From positions 18,149 through 82,148 of the forward strand of contig SUYA01000010.1 of NCBI GenBank assembly GCA_015060695.1: a stretch of DNA of 64,000 bases, given 5' to 3'. The notes beneath the pieces are model-generated. The model did not search any database and was not told where the DNA came from. It saw only the letters and a program-made list of their open reading frames with translations. Every line of letters starts with the position of its first letter. Positions within the stretch are counted from its first letter, which is position 1. The stretch is from Mediterranea massiliensis. Its GTDB lineage: Bacteria; Bacteroidota; Bacteroidia; Bacteroidales; Bacteroidaceae. Of the stretch, positions 1 through 7,876 are shown piece by piece. Both the position numbers and the translations under genes were made by a program.

Positions 1-1355
1 GCAGGCAAGCCCATTCTGTTGAATGTAGCGTGATCGGTACTACCCGTACGTCGAGGCGAAAGAGTAGTGAATCCCAACGATACCAAAGGCTTCTTCCAAG
101 TTTCAAAGAATGGCACAGCCTCATCATTCTCCTCAAGGTAGATACCACGGAAACGCCCCGAACCGTTATCCATATTTAGGTATAATGCAAATTTTTCATA
201 ACCCGACAACACCTTTTTCTTCTCATTATCGAGTAGGTAACTCTTAGCATAACCACGTGAACCATAGAGACCTTGTTCCTCACCGCCCCACAAGGCAAGG
301 CGAATCGTGCGTTTTGGCTTAATTCCCAACTCCTTGATGATGCGCATCGCCTCCATCATAACAATACAACCTGAAGCATTGTCGGCAGCGCCCGTTCCAC
401 CATGCCATGAATCGAAGTGTGCACCAAGCAACACAACTTCATCCTTGAGTTTAGAATCGCTACCCGGAATTTCTGCCAAGACGTTATTGATACGCTGATT
501 ATCGGTAAATACATTCTTGATGTTTAGCTCCATCTCTACCTTCTCACCCCTTGCCATCATACGTACCATACGGCTATGATCTTCAATAGGAAGAATCACC
601 TCAGGTGTAGGCTCCGGGTCGCCCACCTTATAAGATACACCGCGCGAAGTAGGGACATTGAAAGTTCCACCGCCACTTACTACTGCAAGCACCTTCTCTT
701 CTTTAAGAAGGTTCATCAATGCTTGTTGAACCTCGCGATTACTACGCGAGCTGCCATAATATGCAGCATAATTACCTCCTGATTCGGTCGATGCACGTGG
801 ATCTTTCTCCATCTCAGCCAACTGCTCATCCGTTAGGCGCGAAGCTAAAGGAGTAAACTTCATTTCATAGGTCTCCCAGATAGGCATAACGGCAACCTTT
901 CCGGCCAAATTTCCTTTAAGTTTCTCCACATCCTCCATAGTATCGGCATCGAACAAGATGCACTCGCCTTTAACCAAACCATCGGTACTTCCCGACCAAG
1001 CCTTAGGATTGGCAGCAAAGCTACAATAATATGGTGCTGTCATAGCCACATAATTCATCTGATTATCCCAACCTCCCTTAGCAAACTCATAAGCAAACTC
1101 AGCACGAGGGTTAGATAATCCCATCTCCTTGAGGCGCTCGATAACCATCTTCTCGGCGCGCAACTTAAGTTGTGATGCAGCCAAACGAGGACCCATATGA
1201 TCGGTCATAAACTGCGCCAAATCCCCAATTTTTGAATTAGAGAAGCCCTCTTGCTTAACTTGATAAGCATATTTTTCTGGCAATGCTGTTTGAGCATTAG
1301 TTGTCAGATTTACCGCCATCATTATAACGGAAGCAAATAAAAAAATCTTCTTCAT
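1..1355 (-). CDS. M28-family zinc peptidase, 3' end cut by window edge
   Basis: Secreted metallo-aminopeptidase-type protein, about 451 residues visible; the C-terminus lies beyond base 1. It starts at ATG 1355-1353 with a signal peptide (MKKIFLFASVIMMAVNL...NAQ). A PA-like insert (about 130-260) precedes the peptidase core. The core carries the zinc-binding order of family M28: HFDSWH (His about 313), ADNASG (Asp), GGEEQG (Glu pair), NMDNGSG (Asp) and STDHATF (His). In this family two zinc ions activate water to hydrolyse N-terminal residues or dipeptides; export to periplasm or surface is inferred from the signal. It is divergent from the sigma operon. Family assignment is firm; substrate is unknown. 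Confidence 0.9.
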   Translation of the reverse strand, partial: MKKIFLFASVIMMAVNLTTNAQTALPEKYAYQVKQEGFSNSKIGDLAQFMTDHMGPRLAASQLKLRAEKMVIERLKEMGLSNPRAEFAYEFAKGGWDNQMNYVAMTAPYYCSFAANPKAWSGSTDGLVKGECILFDADTMEDVEKLKGNLAGKVAVMPIWETYEMKFTPLASRLTDEQLAEMEKDPRASTESGGNYAAYYGSSRSNREVQQALMNLLKEEKVLAVVSGGGTFNVPTSRGVSYKVGDPEPTPEVILPIEDHSRMVRMMARGEKVEMELNIKNVFTDNQRINNVLAEIPGSDSKLKDEVVLLGAHFDSWHGGTGAADNASGCIVMMEAMRIIKELGIKPKRTIRLALWGGEEQGLYGSRGYAKSYLLDNEKKKVLSGYEKFALYLNMDNGSGRFRGIYLEENDEAVPFFETWKKPLVSLGFTTLSPRRTGSTDHATFNRMGLP

Positions 1356-1526
1356 CTTTTTAAAGTTTTACGTTTTTACAAAATATATACCATTGTATTA
1401 ACATGAGTTCGATATAAAAAACTTATGTAAGGTTTAAATTAATCGCTTGAATATTCGGTGATCAGCGAAAAATGTTGTAGCTTGTGGCGCTCAATTACAA
1501 ACAATAATCGCTATGTTTAGCGATGA

Positions 1527-1534
1527 CAAAGATA
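1527..1534 (-). promoter_or_regulatory. -7 box TATCTTTG for the M28 peptidase gene
   Basis: Reads TATCTTTG on the minus strand, matching the Bacteroidetes TAnnTTTG box. It would give a leader of about 165 nt. Immediately upstream (1535-1555) is an inverted repeat, CTGACA-N9-TGTCAG, in the position of an operator or the -33 region. No good -33 TTG is visible. Confidence 0.5.
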
Positions 1535-1654
1535 CTGACATTTACTATTTGTCAGATCAATTCAGCAAGTTTTTTTGATATAGAATAAAAAAATCATCTT
1601 GTTAACTTCCCAAGATACTAAAAAGCTGCGTCGCAAGCCTAACCGGATAAGTAA

Positions 1655-1816
1655 CTAAAGAACATCGCTCAAATCGAACATTAAAGACATAAATCCTACA
1701 ATGACTTCATCGCAAATGCGTTGAGGGCTATCGTTGCATATTGTTTCTTTGAAAAGCAACCAACTATTGAACTGTAATTTATCAATGACGGGCAGCCTAC
1801 TTAATACTAATTTCAT
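1655..1816 (-). CDS. possible small protein, 53 aa
   Basis: An open frame from ATG 1816 to TAG 1655 encodes a mixed, protein-like sequence beginning MKLVLSRLPVIDKLQFNSWL and containing CDEVIVGFMSLMFDL. I recognise no family. It may be a degraded end of a larger gene, because no promoter or clear ribosome site precedes it. It lies in the otherwise empty 820-bp gap between the M28 gene and the sigma operon. Confidence 0.25.
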   Translation of the reverse strand: MKLVLSRLPVIDKLQFNSWLLFKETICNDSPQRICDEVIVGFMSLMFDLSDVL

Positions 1817-1848
1817 ATCGCACTCACGTGAAATTAAATTATTTATAT

Positions 1849-1894
1849 AGGCTTGATTTTGTCTGTAACAATGTATTAGTCAAAAATCAAGCCT
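1849..1894. terminator. stem-loop of unclear role
   Basis: Inverted repeat with arms 1849-1861 (AGGCTTGATTTTG) and 1881-1894 (CAAAAATCAAGCCT) and a loop of about 19 nt. It resembles a terminator stem, but it lies between divergent genes where none is needed, so it may be a remnant of a lost gene. Confidence 0.35.
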
Positions 1895-1922
1895 TTAATG
1901 TACCAAGTATAGAAAAAATAAC

Positions 1923-1930
1923 TATTTTTG
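1923..1930 (+). promoter_or_regulatory. -7 box TATTTTTG for the ECF-sigma operon
   Basis: TAnnTTTG match on the plus strand, upstream of both leader hairpins. Transcription would start near 1937 and give a leader of about 240 nt before the sigma start at 2177. No convincing -33 TTG is present, so an alternative-sigma or autoregulated start is possible. Confidence 0.4.
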
Positions 1931-1971
1931 TGGCGTAATTCCGAATAGAGTTGCAGACATATTGATTTTTT

Positions 1972-2051
1972 GCGCAAGCATTAAGATATTTGCCTTCTTT
2001 GAAACTTAGACACTTTCATACCCATAGGCAATGATAACAATGCTTACGCTT
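1972..2051 (-). repeat. hairpin repeat, copy A (inverted relative to copy B)
   Basis: About 80 nt. On the minus strand it reads AAGCGTAAGCATTGTTA... through TATGGGTA and GTCTAAGT to AATGCTTGCGC, so its ends pair (GCG-TAAGCATT with AATGCTTGCGC). Nucleotides 1994-2051 align with copy B at 2086-2138 over nearly the whole length (shared AAGCGT, TTGTT, TATGGGTA, TCTAAGT, CAAAGAA). It is the promoter-proximal member of an inverted pair in the sigma-operon leader. Confidence 0.75.
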
Positions 2052-2073
2052 GATTTGTATATGTACATAGTAT

Positions 2074-2179
2074 CATATACTTATTAAGCGTGGGCCGTTG
2101 TTTGTTGTATGGGTAAGGAAGTCTAAGTCCTCAAAGAACAATAAACAATGGGCTCACGCTTTATTTATATAAGTATATG
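2074..2179 (+). repeat. hairpin repeat, copy B, with stem reaching the sigma start codon
   Basis: The core arms are 2086-2108 (AAGCGTGGGCCGTTGTTTG...) and 2139-2161 (...AACAATGGGCTCACGCTT). The pairing resumes outside them, CATATACTTA (2074-2083) with TAAGTATATG (2170-2179). The ATG of the sigma gene (2177-2179) is therefore in the base of the stem, which could limit translation. It is a diverged sister of copy A, and structurally like the pair at 50.8-51.0 kb. Confidence 0.75.
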
Positions 2180-2767
2180 AAAATAGACTTTAAGAGATTT
2201 ATTACGTTAAAAAACGCTTCGTTCAATAAGGAATTGAACAGAATTTATGATGAATGCAAACCTAATTTTGTGCAACATCTTGCAATCCAATTTTCGGGTA
2301 TATCAATGTCTGATATTGAAGAAATTTATGATGATGCCATAATGGCATTCTATTCTAACATTAAAGAGGGTAAGTTAACAGAACTGACCTGCTCTATTCA
2401 GACATATATCAATCGTATCGGTACCTATAAAACATTGGATTTTCTAAAAAAACATCAACTGAATTTTGAGCGAATACCTGATGTTGAGACTATCGATTAT
2501 TGTGAACGAACCAATGAGTATTGGATGACAGAAGGTGATAGTCAAGAAGAGGAACGTAAGAATATTATTTATAGTTTGATAGAACGATTAGTAGAACCTT
2601 GTAAAAAAATCCTTTTTAGTTTTTATTATGACCATTTCTCAATGGAGATGATTGCTCAATCAATGGGATTTGCTACTCCTGATGTAGCAAAGACTCAGAA
2701 AAGTCGTTGCATGGCAAAGGTGAAAAAGGCTGCAGAAATAGAATTTCAAAATGAAGGTTTAATCTAA
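2177..2767 (+). CDS. ECF-type RNA polymerase sigma factor
   Basis: 196 aa. The N-terminal half carries a sigma region 2 pattern (ISMSDIEEIYDDAIMAFYSNI, then a region ending in LDFLKK). The C-terminal 60 residues form a region 4 helix-turn-helix (PCKKILFSFYYDHFSMEMIAQSMGF...VAKTQKSRCMAKVKK). Such factors direct RNA polymerase to a small regulon and are usually held by a membrane anti-sigma encoded next door; the following gene fits that role. The gene starts at the 3' foot of a long hairpin. The next gene begins 8 nt after its stop. Region 2 is divergent, so family confidence is good but subclass is unknown. Confidence 0.85.
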   Translation: MKIDFKRFITLKNASFNKELNRIYDECKPNFVQHLAIQFSGISMSDIEEIYDDAIMAFYSNIKEGKLTELTCSIQTYINRIGTYKTLDFLKKHQLNFERIPDVETIDYCERTNEYWMTEGDSQEEERKNIIYSLIERLVEPCKKILFSFYYDHFSMEMIAQSMGFATPDVAKTQKSRCMAKVKKAAEIEFQNEGLI

Positions 2768-2775
2768 GTAGAAGT

Positions 2776-3798
2776 ATGGATATTAATAAACTTGAAAGGA
2801 TAGAAAAATACCTATCCAAACGCATGTCGGAGGAAGAAACTATTCTTTTTGAAAAAGAATTGCAAGAGTCAGAAGATTTGAAACGAACAACCCAGCAGAT
2901 AGCATATATCATAGCTTCTATAAACAAAGTAGGTTTGTTGCGAGATAATGCCCGTATAGAAAAGATAAGAGAATCTGTTCTAAGTGATTCTAAGAGATAT
3001 TTACTTTCAGTAGCAGCAATGTTAGCCGTGATATTGACTTTTGCTGCTGTTTCTGCTGTGCCAACTTATAAATTTGTGATTAAACCTATTCTGGAAAAAG
3101 TAATACCGATTTTTAACTCTCCTAAAAGTTCAAATCCACAGAAAAGGGAGTTTATAATGTCTGCTGATACTATTAATATGCTTGATTCATTGCTTCAGAA
3201 AGAAGATACACTTGTTGAGCAGGTAGATACAATTCCACTACCTATTGCGATTATTCCTAAAGTAATAGAAAAACAAAAACCGTTGAAGAATAAAGAAAAA
3301 GAAGTTATTGATACTATGCCTAAGCAGCCTTTGGTAGAAAAGGTCTTAATTGATACAACTTCAATAGAAATAGATACAAATAAGACGGTAGTTCATATCA
3401 AAAAAGAAGAATTACCTTTAAACAGGATCGTTACTTTTAATAAATTGCAGAACTTTATTTTCAGCGATGTACAAGCTCGTCGGGAAGGGGATGAGGTAAT
3501 TTGTTGGTTTACTATGACAAATACTGTGGAAAATACAAAAATTCAAATGCATTCAGCGAGAGCTAAAGATGCTGCAAGAAAGAATTATGCTGCAAATTAT
3601 TGTCTGTTAAATGGAAGTAGCAAAAGAATTACAGAGACATGGGAAAAGGGAAAAACTTATTTAATAGAAATAAATATTAAGGGAGTTGATGAAAAAGTAA
3701 CTGAATTTGAACAGATTAGTTTCTCATTTCAATCTGATGGAGAGGTGTTAAAACAACGAAGTCAGAGTATTATACTTAAGGTAGGAAAAATAAAATAA
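2776..3798 (+). CDS. single-pass membrane protein, probable anti-sigma regulator
   Basis: 340 aa. Residues 1-60 are charged and helical (KLERIEKYLSKRMSEEE...FEKELQ), as in cytoplasmic anti-sigma segments. A membrane span lies at about 77-98 (YLLSVAAMLAVILTFAAVSA). A lysine/proline/threonine-rich periplasmic linker (about 115-215) leads to a folded C-terminal domain (225-340) with beta-strand character. No named domain is recognised. The 8-nt spacing from the sigma gene indicates one operon. Inference: it sequesters the sigma factor and senses something in the periplasm through the C-terminal domain. Confidence 0.6.
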   Translation: MDINKLERIEKYLSKRMSEEETILFEKELQESEDLKRTTQQIAYIIASINKVGLLRDNARIEKIRESVLSDSKRYLLSVAAMLAVILTFAAVSAVPTYKFVIKPILEKVIPIFNSPKSSNPQKREFIMSADTINMLDSLLQKEDTLVEQVDTIPLPIAIIPKVIEKQKPLKNKEKEVIDTMPKQPLVEKVLIDTTSIEIDTNKTVVHIKKEELPLNRIVTFNKLQNFIFSDVQARREGDEVICWFTMTNTVENTKIQMHSARAKDAARKNYAANYCLLNGSSKRITETWEKGKTYLIEINIKGVDEKVTEFEQISFSFQSDGEVLKQRSQSIILKVGKIK

Positions 3799-3886
3799 AA
3801 AAAATCTCTTTTAGTGTTTACCTTTTTTCTGCTTTTTCGATAAGGTAGTAGATAAACTTTTTAATAACAATAAATAATTAAATTTT

Positions 3887-4792
3887 ATGAAACGATTTTT
3901 TTTAATGATGGTATGTGCATTTGCACTTGGTTTACAAACAATTAATGCTCAGGATGAGGTGATTACAAATGATTTAATTATTCAACTTTTAGATGAGGGC
4001 TTTTCTGACGAAGAGATTATCAGTTTGATTGAGGCATCTTCGACCCGTGAAGTAAAGTTTGATTTGAAAAGTATGAGAGATTTAAAGCAGCACAAAGCAA
4101 GTCCTAAATTGATAAAGTATATTCAAAAAATGGCTAAGGCCGATTTTGGTTATGATGGTGTTTATTGGTGGAATACTTCAGATGGAAGCAAACCACAAAA
4201 GTTGTATAGAACAAACTTTTCGAGAGCTGAAAAGAAAGCTGGTATTGGCGGGTTTGCTGGTGCAATAGGTGGTGCTTTGATTGGTGATGCATTAGGAAAT
4301 GGAGCCTCAATAGTAAGAGGTGCTGCTATTGGTACACTTATTGGAGGTGCAGATTTTAAATCAGAATCGTTGGTGTTGCATGGTAAACATGCAGCTGTTG
4401 TGTTGGAAGGCGATCAGGCAAGTAATCCTGTTTTTAGATTTTATTTCCCAAAAACAGAAATGGATGCTTTCAATGGTCAAGCCGATATGTGGTATTTTCA
4501 ATGGATGAATGATATTCAAAGTCCCAATGAATTTGAATGTATTAAATTGAAAGAAAAGAAAAATAGTCGTACTTTACCATCTGGATTAAAGTTCTCTGTC
4601 GCCGGTTTTGGATCATCATCAGAAGGAAAGAAAAATATTGTTGATTTTGAAATTAAATCGATTAATAATACAACTTTTGAGGTAACTTTCCCAAATGGAT
4701 TGGAACCAGGTGAATATTGTTTCTTCTACAAGAATTATGAGAATCAACATTTTGCTCAACACATATGCTGCTTTGATTTCTCTGTACAGTAA
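3887..4792 (+). CDS. exported glycine-zipper protein
   Basis: 301 aa with a signal peptide (MKRFFLMMVCAFALGLQTINAQ). Residues about 27-75 form a short helical domain with acidic repeats (LLDEGFSDEEIISLIEAS). A glycine zipper at about 118-155 (GIGGFAGAIGGALIGDALG...GAAIGTLIGG) suggests membrane insertion or oligomerisation. The C-terminal 130 residues look like a beta domain. It is third in the ECF-sigma operon, 88 nt after the anti-sigma-like gene. Function is not recognised; an outer-membrane or envelope-stress role is only an inference from the zipper and context. Confidence 0.65.
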   Translation: MKRFFLMMVCAFALGLQTINAQDEVITNDLIIQLLDEGFSDEEIISLIEASSTREVKFDLKSMRDLKQHKASPKLIKYIQKMAKADFGYDGVYWWNTSDGSKPQKLYRTNFSRAEKKAGIGGFAGAIGGALIGDALGNGASIVRGAAIGTLIGGADFKSESLVLHGKHAAVVLEGDQASNPVFRFYFPKTEMDAFNGQADMWYFQWMNDIQSPNEFECIKLKEKKNSRTLPSGLKFSVAGFGSSSEGKKNIVDFEIKSINNTTFEVTFPNGLEPGEYCFFYKNYENQHFAQHICCFDFSVQ

Positions 4793-4823
4793 TATTTCTA
4801 CTTATAAACTGAACTGAAAAGAT

Positions 4824-5291
4824 ATGAAAATAATAAATATTTTTTTGAAGTGTGCAATGCTTTTGTTTTGCTCACTCCATTTAGTGGCCTGTTCAAGTGA
4901 TGATGAAAACGAAGAACTCATGTTAAATTCTGAGTTGATAGGAGTCTGGGAAAGCGTATCAGAAAGAGGTTGGGAAAAAGTTGACGGTGAAATTCGTACA
5001 GAATGGGAAGAGCCAGTTAAAGATATACGCGTTGAGTTTAAGAATAATGGTACACTTATATCCTATGAATATCATGACGATAAGTGGAATATGGACGAAT
5101 CTGCTAAGTGGGAAAGTAAGGATGGAAAAATATATTCTTATTATTATGAAGATGACGAACTGATTGAAGAAACTGTTACTATTTCTAAATTAACTTCAAC
5201 CTCGTTGATTATATACATGTCCTTCAAGGAAGTTTACGAAGGTGTTACTTATGAAACTTGGTCTGAAATGGAATATCGGAAAGTGAAATGA
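4824..5291 (+). CDS. small lipoprotein, lipocalin-like
   Basis: 155 aa. The lipobox is LHLVACSS (Cys about 23), after a hydrophobic signal. The remainder is rich in acidic and aromatic residues, with the pattern LIGVWESVSE...VEFKNNGTLISYEYHDDKW...KWESKDGKIYSYYYEDDE typical of Bacteroidetes lipocalin-like (DUF4488/5004-type) lipoproteins. It is the last gene of the sigma operon and ends before a strong bidirectional terminator. Ligand is unknown. It may be a target or a co-regulated envelope protein of the sigma factor. Confidence 0.65.
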   Translation: MKIINIFLKCAMLLFCSLHLVACSSDDENEELMLNSELIGVWESVSERGWEKVDGEIRTEWEEPVKDIRVEFKNNGTLISYEYHDDKWNMDESAKWESKDGKIYSYYYEDDELIEETVTISKLTSTSLIIYMSFKEVYEGVTYETWSEMEYRKVK

Positions 5292-5311
5292 TGTAATTCC
5301 TTATGATGCAT

Positions 5312-5351
5312 AAAAATTGGCTGATAGTTTTTCATATCAGCCAATTTTTTT
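5312..5351. terminator. bidirectional terminator
   Basis: Stem of about 15 bp (AAAAATTGGCTGATA with TATCAGCCAATTTTT), 8-nt loop, T-run on either strand. It separates the convergent lipoprotein and amidase genes. Confidence 0.85.
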
Positions 5352-5371
5352 ATGATGGTTATTCCTCTGGT

Positions 5372-6844
5372 TTATTTTTCACTTTCTCGGACAGTTTTTA
5401 GGTAATCTTCCAATCCTAATACAATTTGTCTGGCAATCTTTTTCCGATAGTTAGCATCCAATAATAGCTCTTCGTCGGGTAGGCTACTCATAAAGAGTAT
5501 TTCCAGCAATGCATTAGGGTATTCGGTAGGAGCATTCAGCGAAAAATTAAAATTGCCAGTCAAGCCATAGTTAGGCATACCCAATTCCAATAACCGATTG
5601 AGTAGAGTAGCTGCTAACGGACGGTTGCAGATGTGCTTATAATAGGTGCTAGTACCCATCGGTTCTAGAGGAGAACCTCCTGCATTATTGTGGATGGAGA
5701 GCATCAAATCTACATTGTTTTCCTTGAATATCTTTTTGCGGTCTTTCATGCTGATGTCAAAATCAGCATCGCGACTTAATACAACTTTGGAGCCTTTGGA
5801 TTCAAGCATTGCTTTCACTTCATTTACTAATTGCAGGTTTACTTCTTTTTCAGTCAATCCTGTTGCACTAACTGCTCCACTATATTCTCCTCCATGTCCG
5901 GCATCTAAGCCAATAATCATATCTTTCAGGAATAATGAAGGAGTATGTTTTACCTTGATAATAAGGTTATTACCTTCATAGCCAATTTCATATCCCCATG
6001 CATATTGCTTTTGTAACTTGATGATAACCTGATATACATCACTTTCTACTTGACGAAAATCAACGTAATCAATCATTTTTAGCCCCTCTTTTTGTGTAAT
6101 CCAATTACTGTTGTTCATGGCTCCATACAATTCTATGCATAGGATAGTAGGATCTAACTGCATCCACGAGTAGTAGGGCAGACGTTGTGGAAGGGTAATG
6201 CTGACGCGGTCGAAATCACCGGCATTTACTACTCGCCAACTGCCGGTATTGATGCATTGTATTTCTTTGTCAGTGGGTAGTAGGTATTCTTTTGGCATAA
6301 ATGCAAAGCGGTTGGAGGAGAGTTGTACTTTGTACAAATCACCTATTTCACCAATTACTTTAAAAGTAATGTCTTTGTCTATGAATCCCATTTTAGAACC
6401 ACCTAAACGGTCACTTCCGTCTCCGTATTGTAAATAAGCTCCTTCTTGAGAGATTGCATTGAATTTTAGTTTTTTTAATCGATTCTGTTCAATAAGGGCT
6501 GATGCTTCAGATAAGCTGTATCGTTCACCTGCAGGTGTTTGTGCGCTATAGAACACGTTGAATCGTTCTATTCTTTCTTCGTTGCCATCCTTTATTCTGA
6601 TTTCTATACTGTTATTTCCTTCGTTCAAAGTAAGTTGGGTTCCGAAGGCACCGCTCTTATATACCTTGGTTGGCGTACCGTTAATGGTAACACTTTTACC
6701 AGCTTTGGTTACAGCTACTATATAGTGTTTTTTGTTATATACGGTATCTTGCTGGCCACGTGTAATTTTCAAGGGAATTTCAGCTTGCAGGCTTCCACAT
6801 AGCATCAAAGCAATGGAGAGTGTAGTAAATTTTAATAGTTTCAT
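5372..6844 (-). CDS. N-acetylmuramoyl-L-alanine amidase (Amidase_3)
   Basis: Exported peptidoglycan amidase that cleaves the bond between muramic acid and the stem peptide. I choose Met at 6844 (MKLLKFTTLSIALMLCGSLQA), which gives a clean signal peptide; the open frame extends 10 codons further but with non-signal sequence. Residues about 20-300 form the N-terminal Bacteroidetes-type region, including an SH3-like part (IGDLYKVQLSSNRFAFMPKEYL). The catalytic domain is the last 180 residues, with IGLDAGHGGEYSGA (zinc His), LTEKEVNLQLV (zinc Glu), LSIHNNA (zinc His) and LLEILFMSS (catalytic Glu). It is monocistronic between terminators and is probably housekeeping, not part of the PUL. Confidence 0.88.
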   Translation of the reverse strand: MKLLKFTTLSIALMLCGSLQAEIPLKITRGQQDTVYNKKHYIVAVTKAGKSVTINGTPTKVYKSGAFGTQLTLNEGNNSIEIRIKDGNEERIERFNVFYSAQTPAGERYSLSEASALIEQNRLKKLKFNAISQEGAYLQYGDGSDRLGGSKMGFIDKDITFKVIGEIGDLYKVQLSSNRFAFMPKEYLLPTDKEIQCINTGSWRVVNAGDFDRVSITLPQRLPYYSWMQLDPTILCIELYGAMNNSNWITQKEGLKMIDYVDFRQVESDVYQVIIKLQKQYAWGYEIGYEGNNLIIKVKHTPSLFLKDMIIGLDAGHGGEYSGAVSATGLTEKEVNLQLVNEVKAMLESKGSKVVLSRDADFDISMKDRKKIFKENNVDLMLSIHNNAGGSPLEPMGTSTYYKHICNRPLAATLLNRLLELGMPNYGLTGNFNFSLNAPTEYPNALLEILFMSSLPDEELLLDANYRKKIARQIVLGLEDYLKTVRESEK

Positions 6845-6933
6845 AGTATTTGATATTTTAGAATTACGAAGCAAAGTTAGTGAATTCCTAATAATCTCTC
6901 TTCTATATTCTTGTTTAATTGTAGGACAATACT

Positions 6934-6941
6934 TATTTTTG
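6934..6941 (+). promoter_or_regulatory. promoter of the CE1-like esterase
   Basis: TATTTTTG (-7) with a TTG at 6911-6913, 20 nt upstream, a good match to the Bacteroidetes two-box promoter. It gives a short leader to ATG 6965. Confidence 0.6.
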
Positions 6942-6964
6942 CATTACTTTAAATTTAATAAATT

Positions 6965-7783
6965 ATGAATAATATGAAACGTATTGTATTCTTTCTAAGC
7001 CTATTGTGCTGTGTGCTATGGAGTGCAAAAGCATCTCGCACTGATTCTTTGCAAGTATTCAGTAAAGCCATGAATCGTAGTATTGAAGTAAATGTTGTAG
7101 TTCCTGAATACGAGGGACGTTTCCCGGTACTTTTTATTCTACATGGTTACAGTGGTGATGCTGATAATTGGTTGGACAAAAAACCGGAATTGAAGCAATA
7201 TGCAGACCGTGACGGTGTAATCATTGTATGTCCCGATGGAGAGAACAGTTGGTATTGGGATAGTCCTGCCGTACCCGAATCTCAATTTGAAACATTTATT
7301 TCCAAAGAGTTGATAGAGTACCTTGATGCCAATTATCCAACTATAGCAGCCCGTAGTGCCCGTGCCATTACTGGACTTTCTATGGGTGGGCATGGAGCCA
7401 TGTGGCTTTCTATTCGTCATTCCGATGTTTTTGGAGCTGCCGGAAGTATGAGTGGCGGTGTAGATATACGTCCTTTTCCAAAACGTTGGGAAATGCAAAA
7501 AGTTTTAGGTGCCAAGCCGGAAGATGAGGAGGTTTATGAGAAATATGCGGCTATTAATCAAATTTCAAACTTGCAACCCGGTCAGTTGGAACTGATGATT
7601 TGTTGTGGATATGATGACTTTTTCTATGAAGTAAACAACAATTTTCATCAGGCTTTATTAGATAAAGGTATTAAGCATGATTTCGTCGTTCGTGAAGGAG
7701 GACATACTTGGGCTTATTGGACAAATGCCATAGATTATCATTGGTTGTTCTTTACCAACTTTTTCAAGAAAAATCATCGTTAA
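6965..7783 (+). CDS. secreted esterase, CE1/esterase-D-like alpha/beta hydrolase
   Basis: 272 aa with a signal peptide (MNNMKRIVFFLSLLCCVLWSAKA). The alpha/beta hydrolase core has an oxyanion-side motif FILHGYSGDADNW, the nucleophile elbow GLSMGGHGA (Ser about 141), an acid in CCGYDDFF and the His in EGGHTWAYW. The family (putative esterase, CE1-like) removes acyl groups from carbohydrates; acetyl or feruloyl removal from pectin is an inference from the PUL next door. An S-formylglutathione hydrolase relationship is possible by fold, but the signal peptide argues against it. It has its own promoter. Confidence 0.75.
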   Translation: MNNMKRIVFFLSLLCCVLWSAKASRTDSLQVFSKAMNRSIEVNVVVPEYEGRFPVLFILHGYSGDADNWLDKKPELKQYADRDGVIIVCPDGENSWYWDSPAVPESQFETFISKELIEYLDANYPTIAARSARAITGLSMGGHGAMWLSIRHSDVFGAAGSMSGGVDIRPFPKRWEMQKVLGAKPEDEEVYEKYAAINQISNLQPGQLELMICCGYDDFFYEVNNNFHQALLDKGIKHDFVVREGGHTWAYWTNAIDYHWLFFTNFFKKNHR

Positions 7784-7842
7784 TCTGTACTATATTTATG
7801 GATTGTGTACATTTTTCTATAGGATGAAGTATCTTAAACTTA

Positions 7843-7850
7843 TATATTTG
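7843..7850 (+). promoter_or_regulatory. promoter of the GH105/CE12 pair
   Basis: TATATTTG (-7), 26 nt before ATG 7877. The -33 region is poor, as expected for a promoter that depends on an activator such as the HTCS. Confidence 0.55.
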
Positions 7851-7876
7851 CACAAACTTTATTTAAAATCATAACC

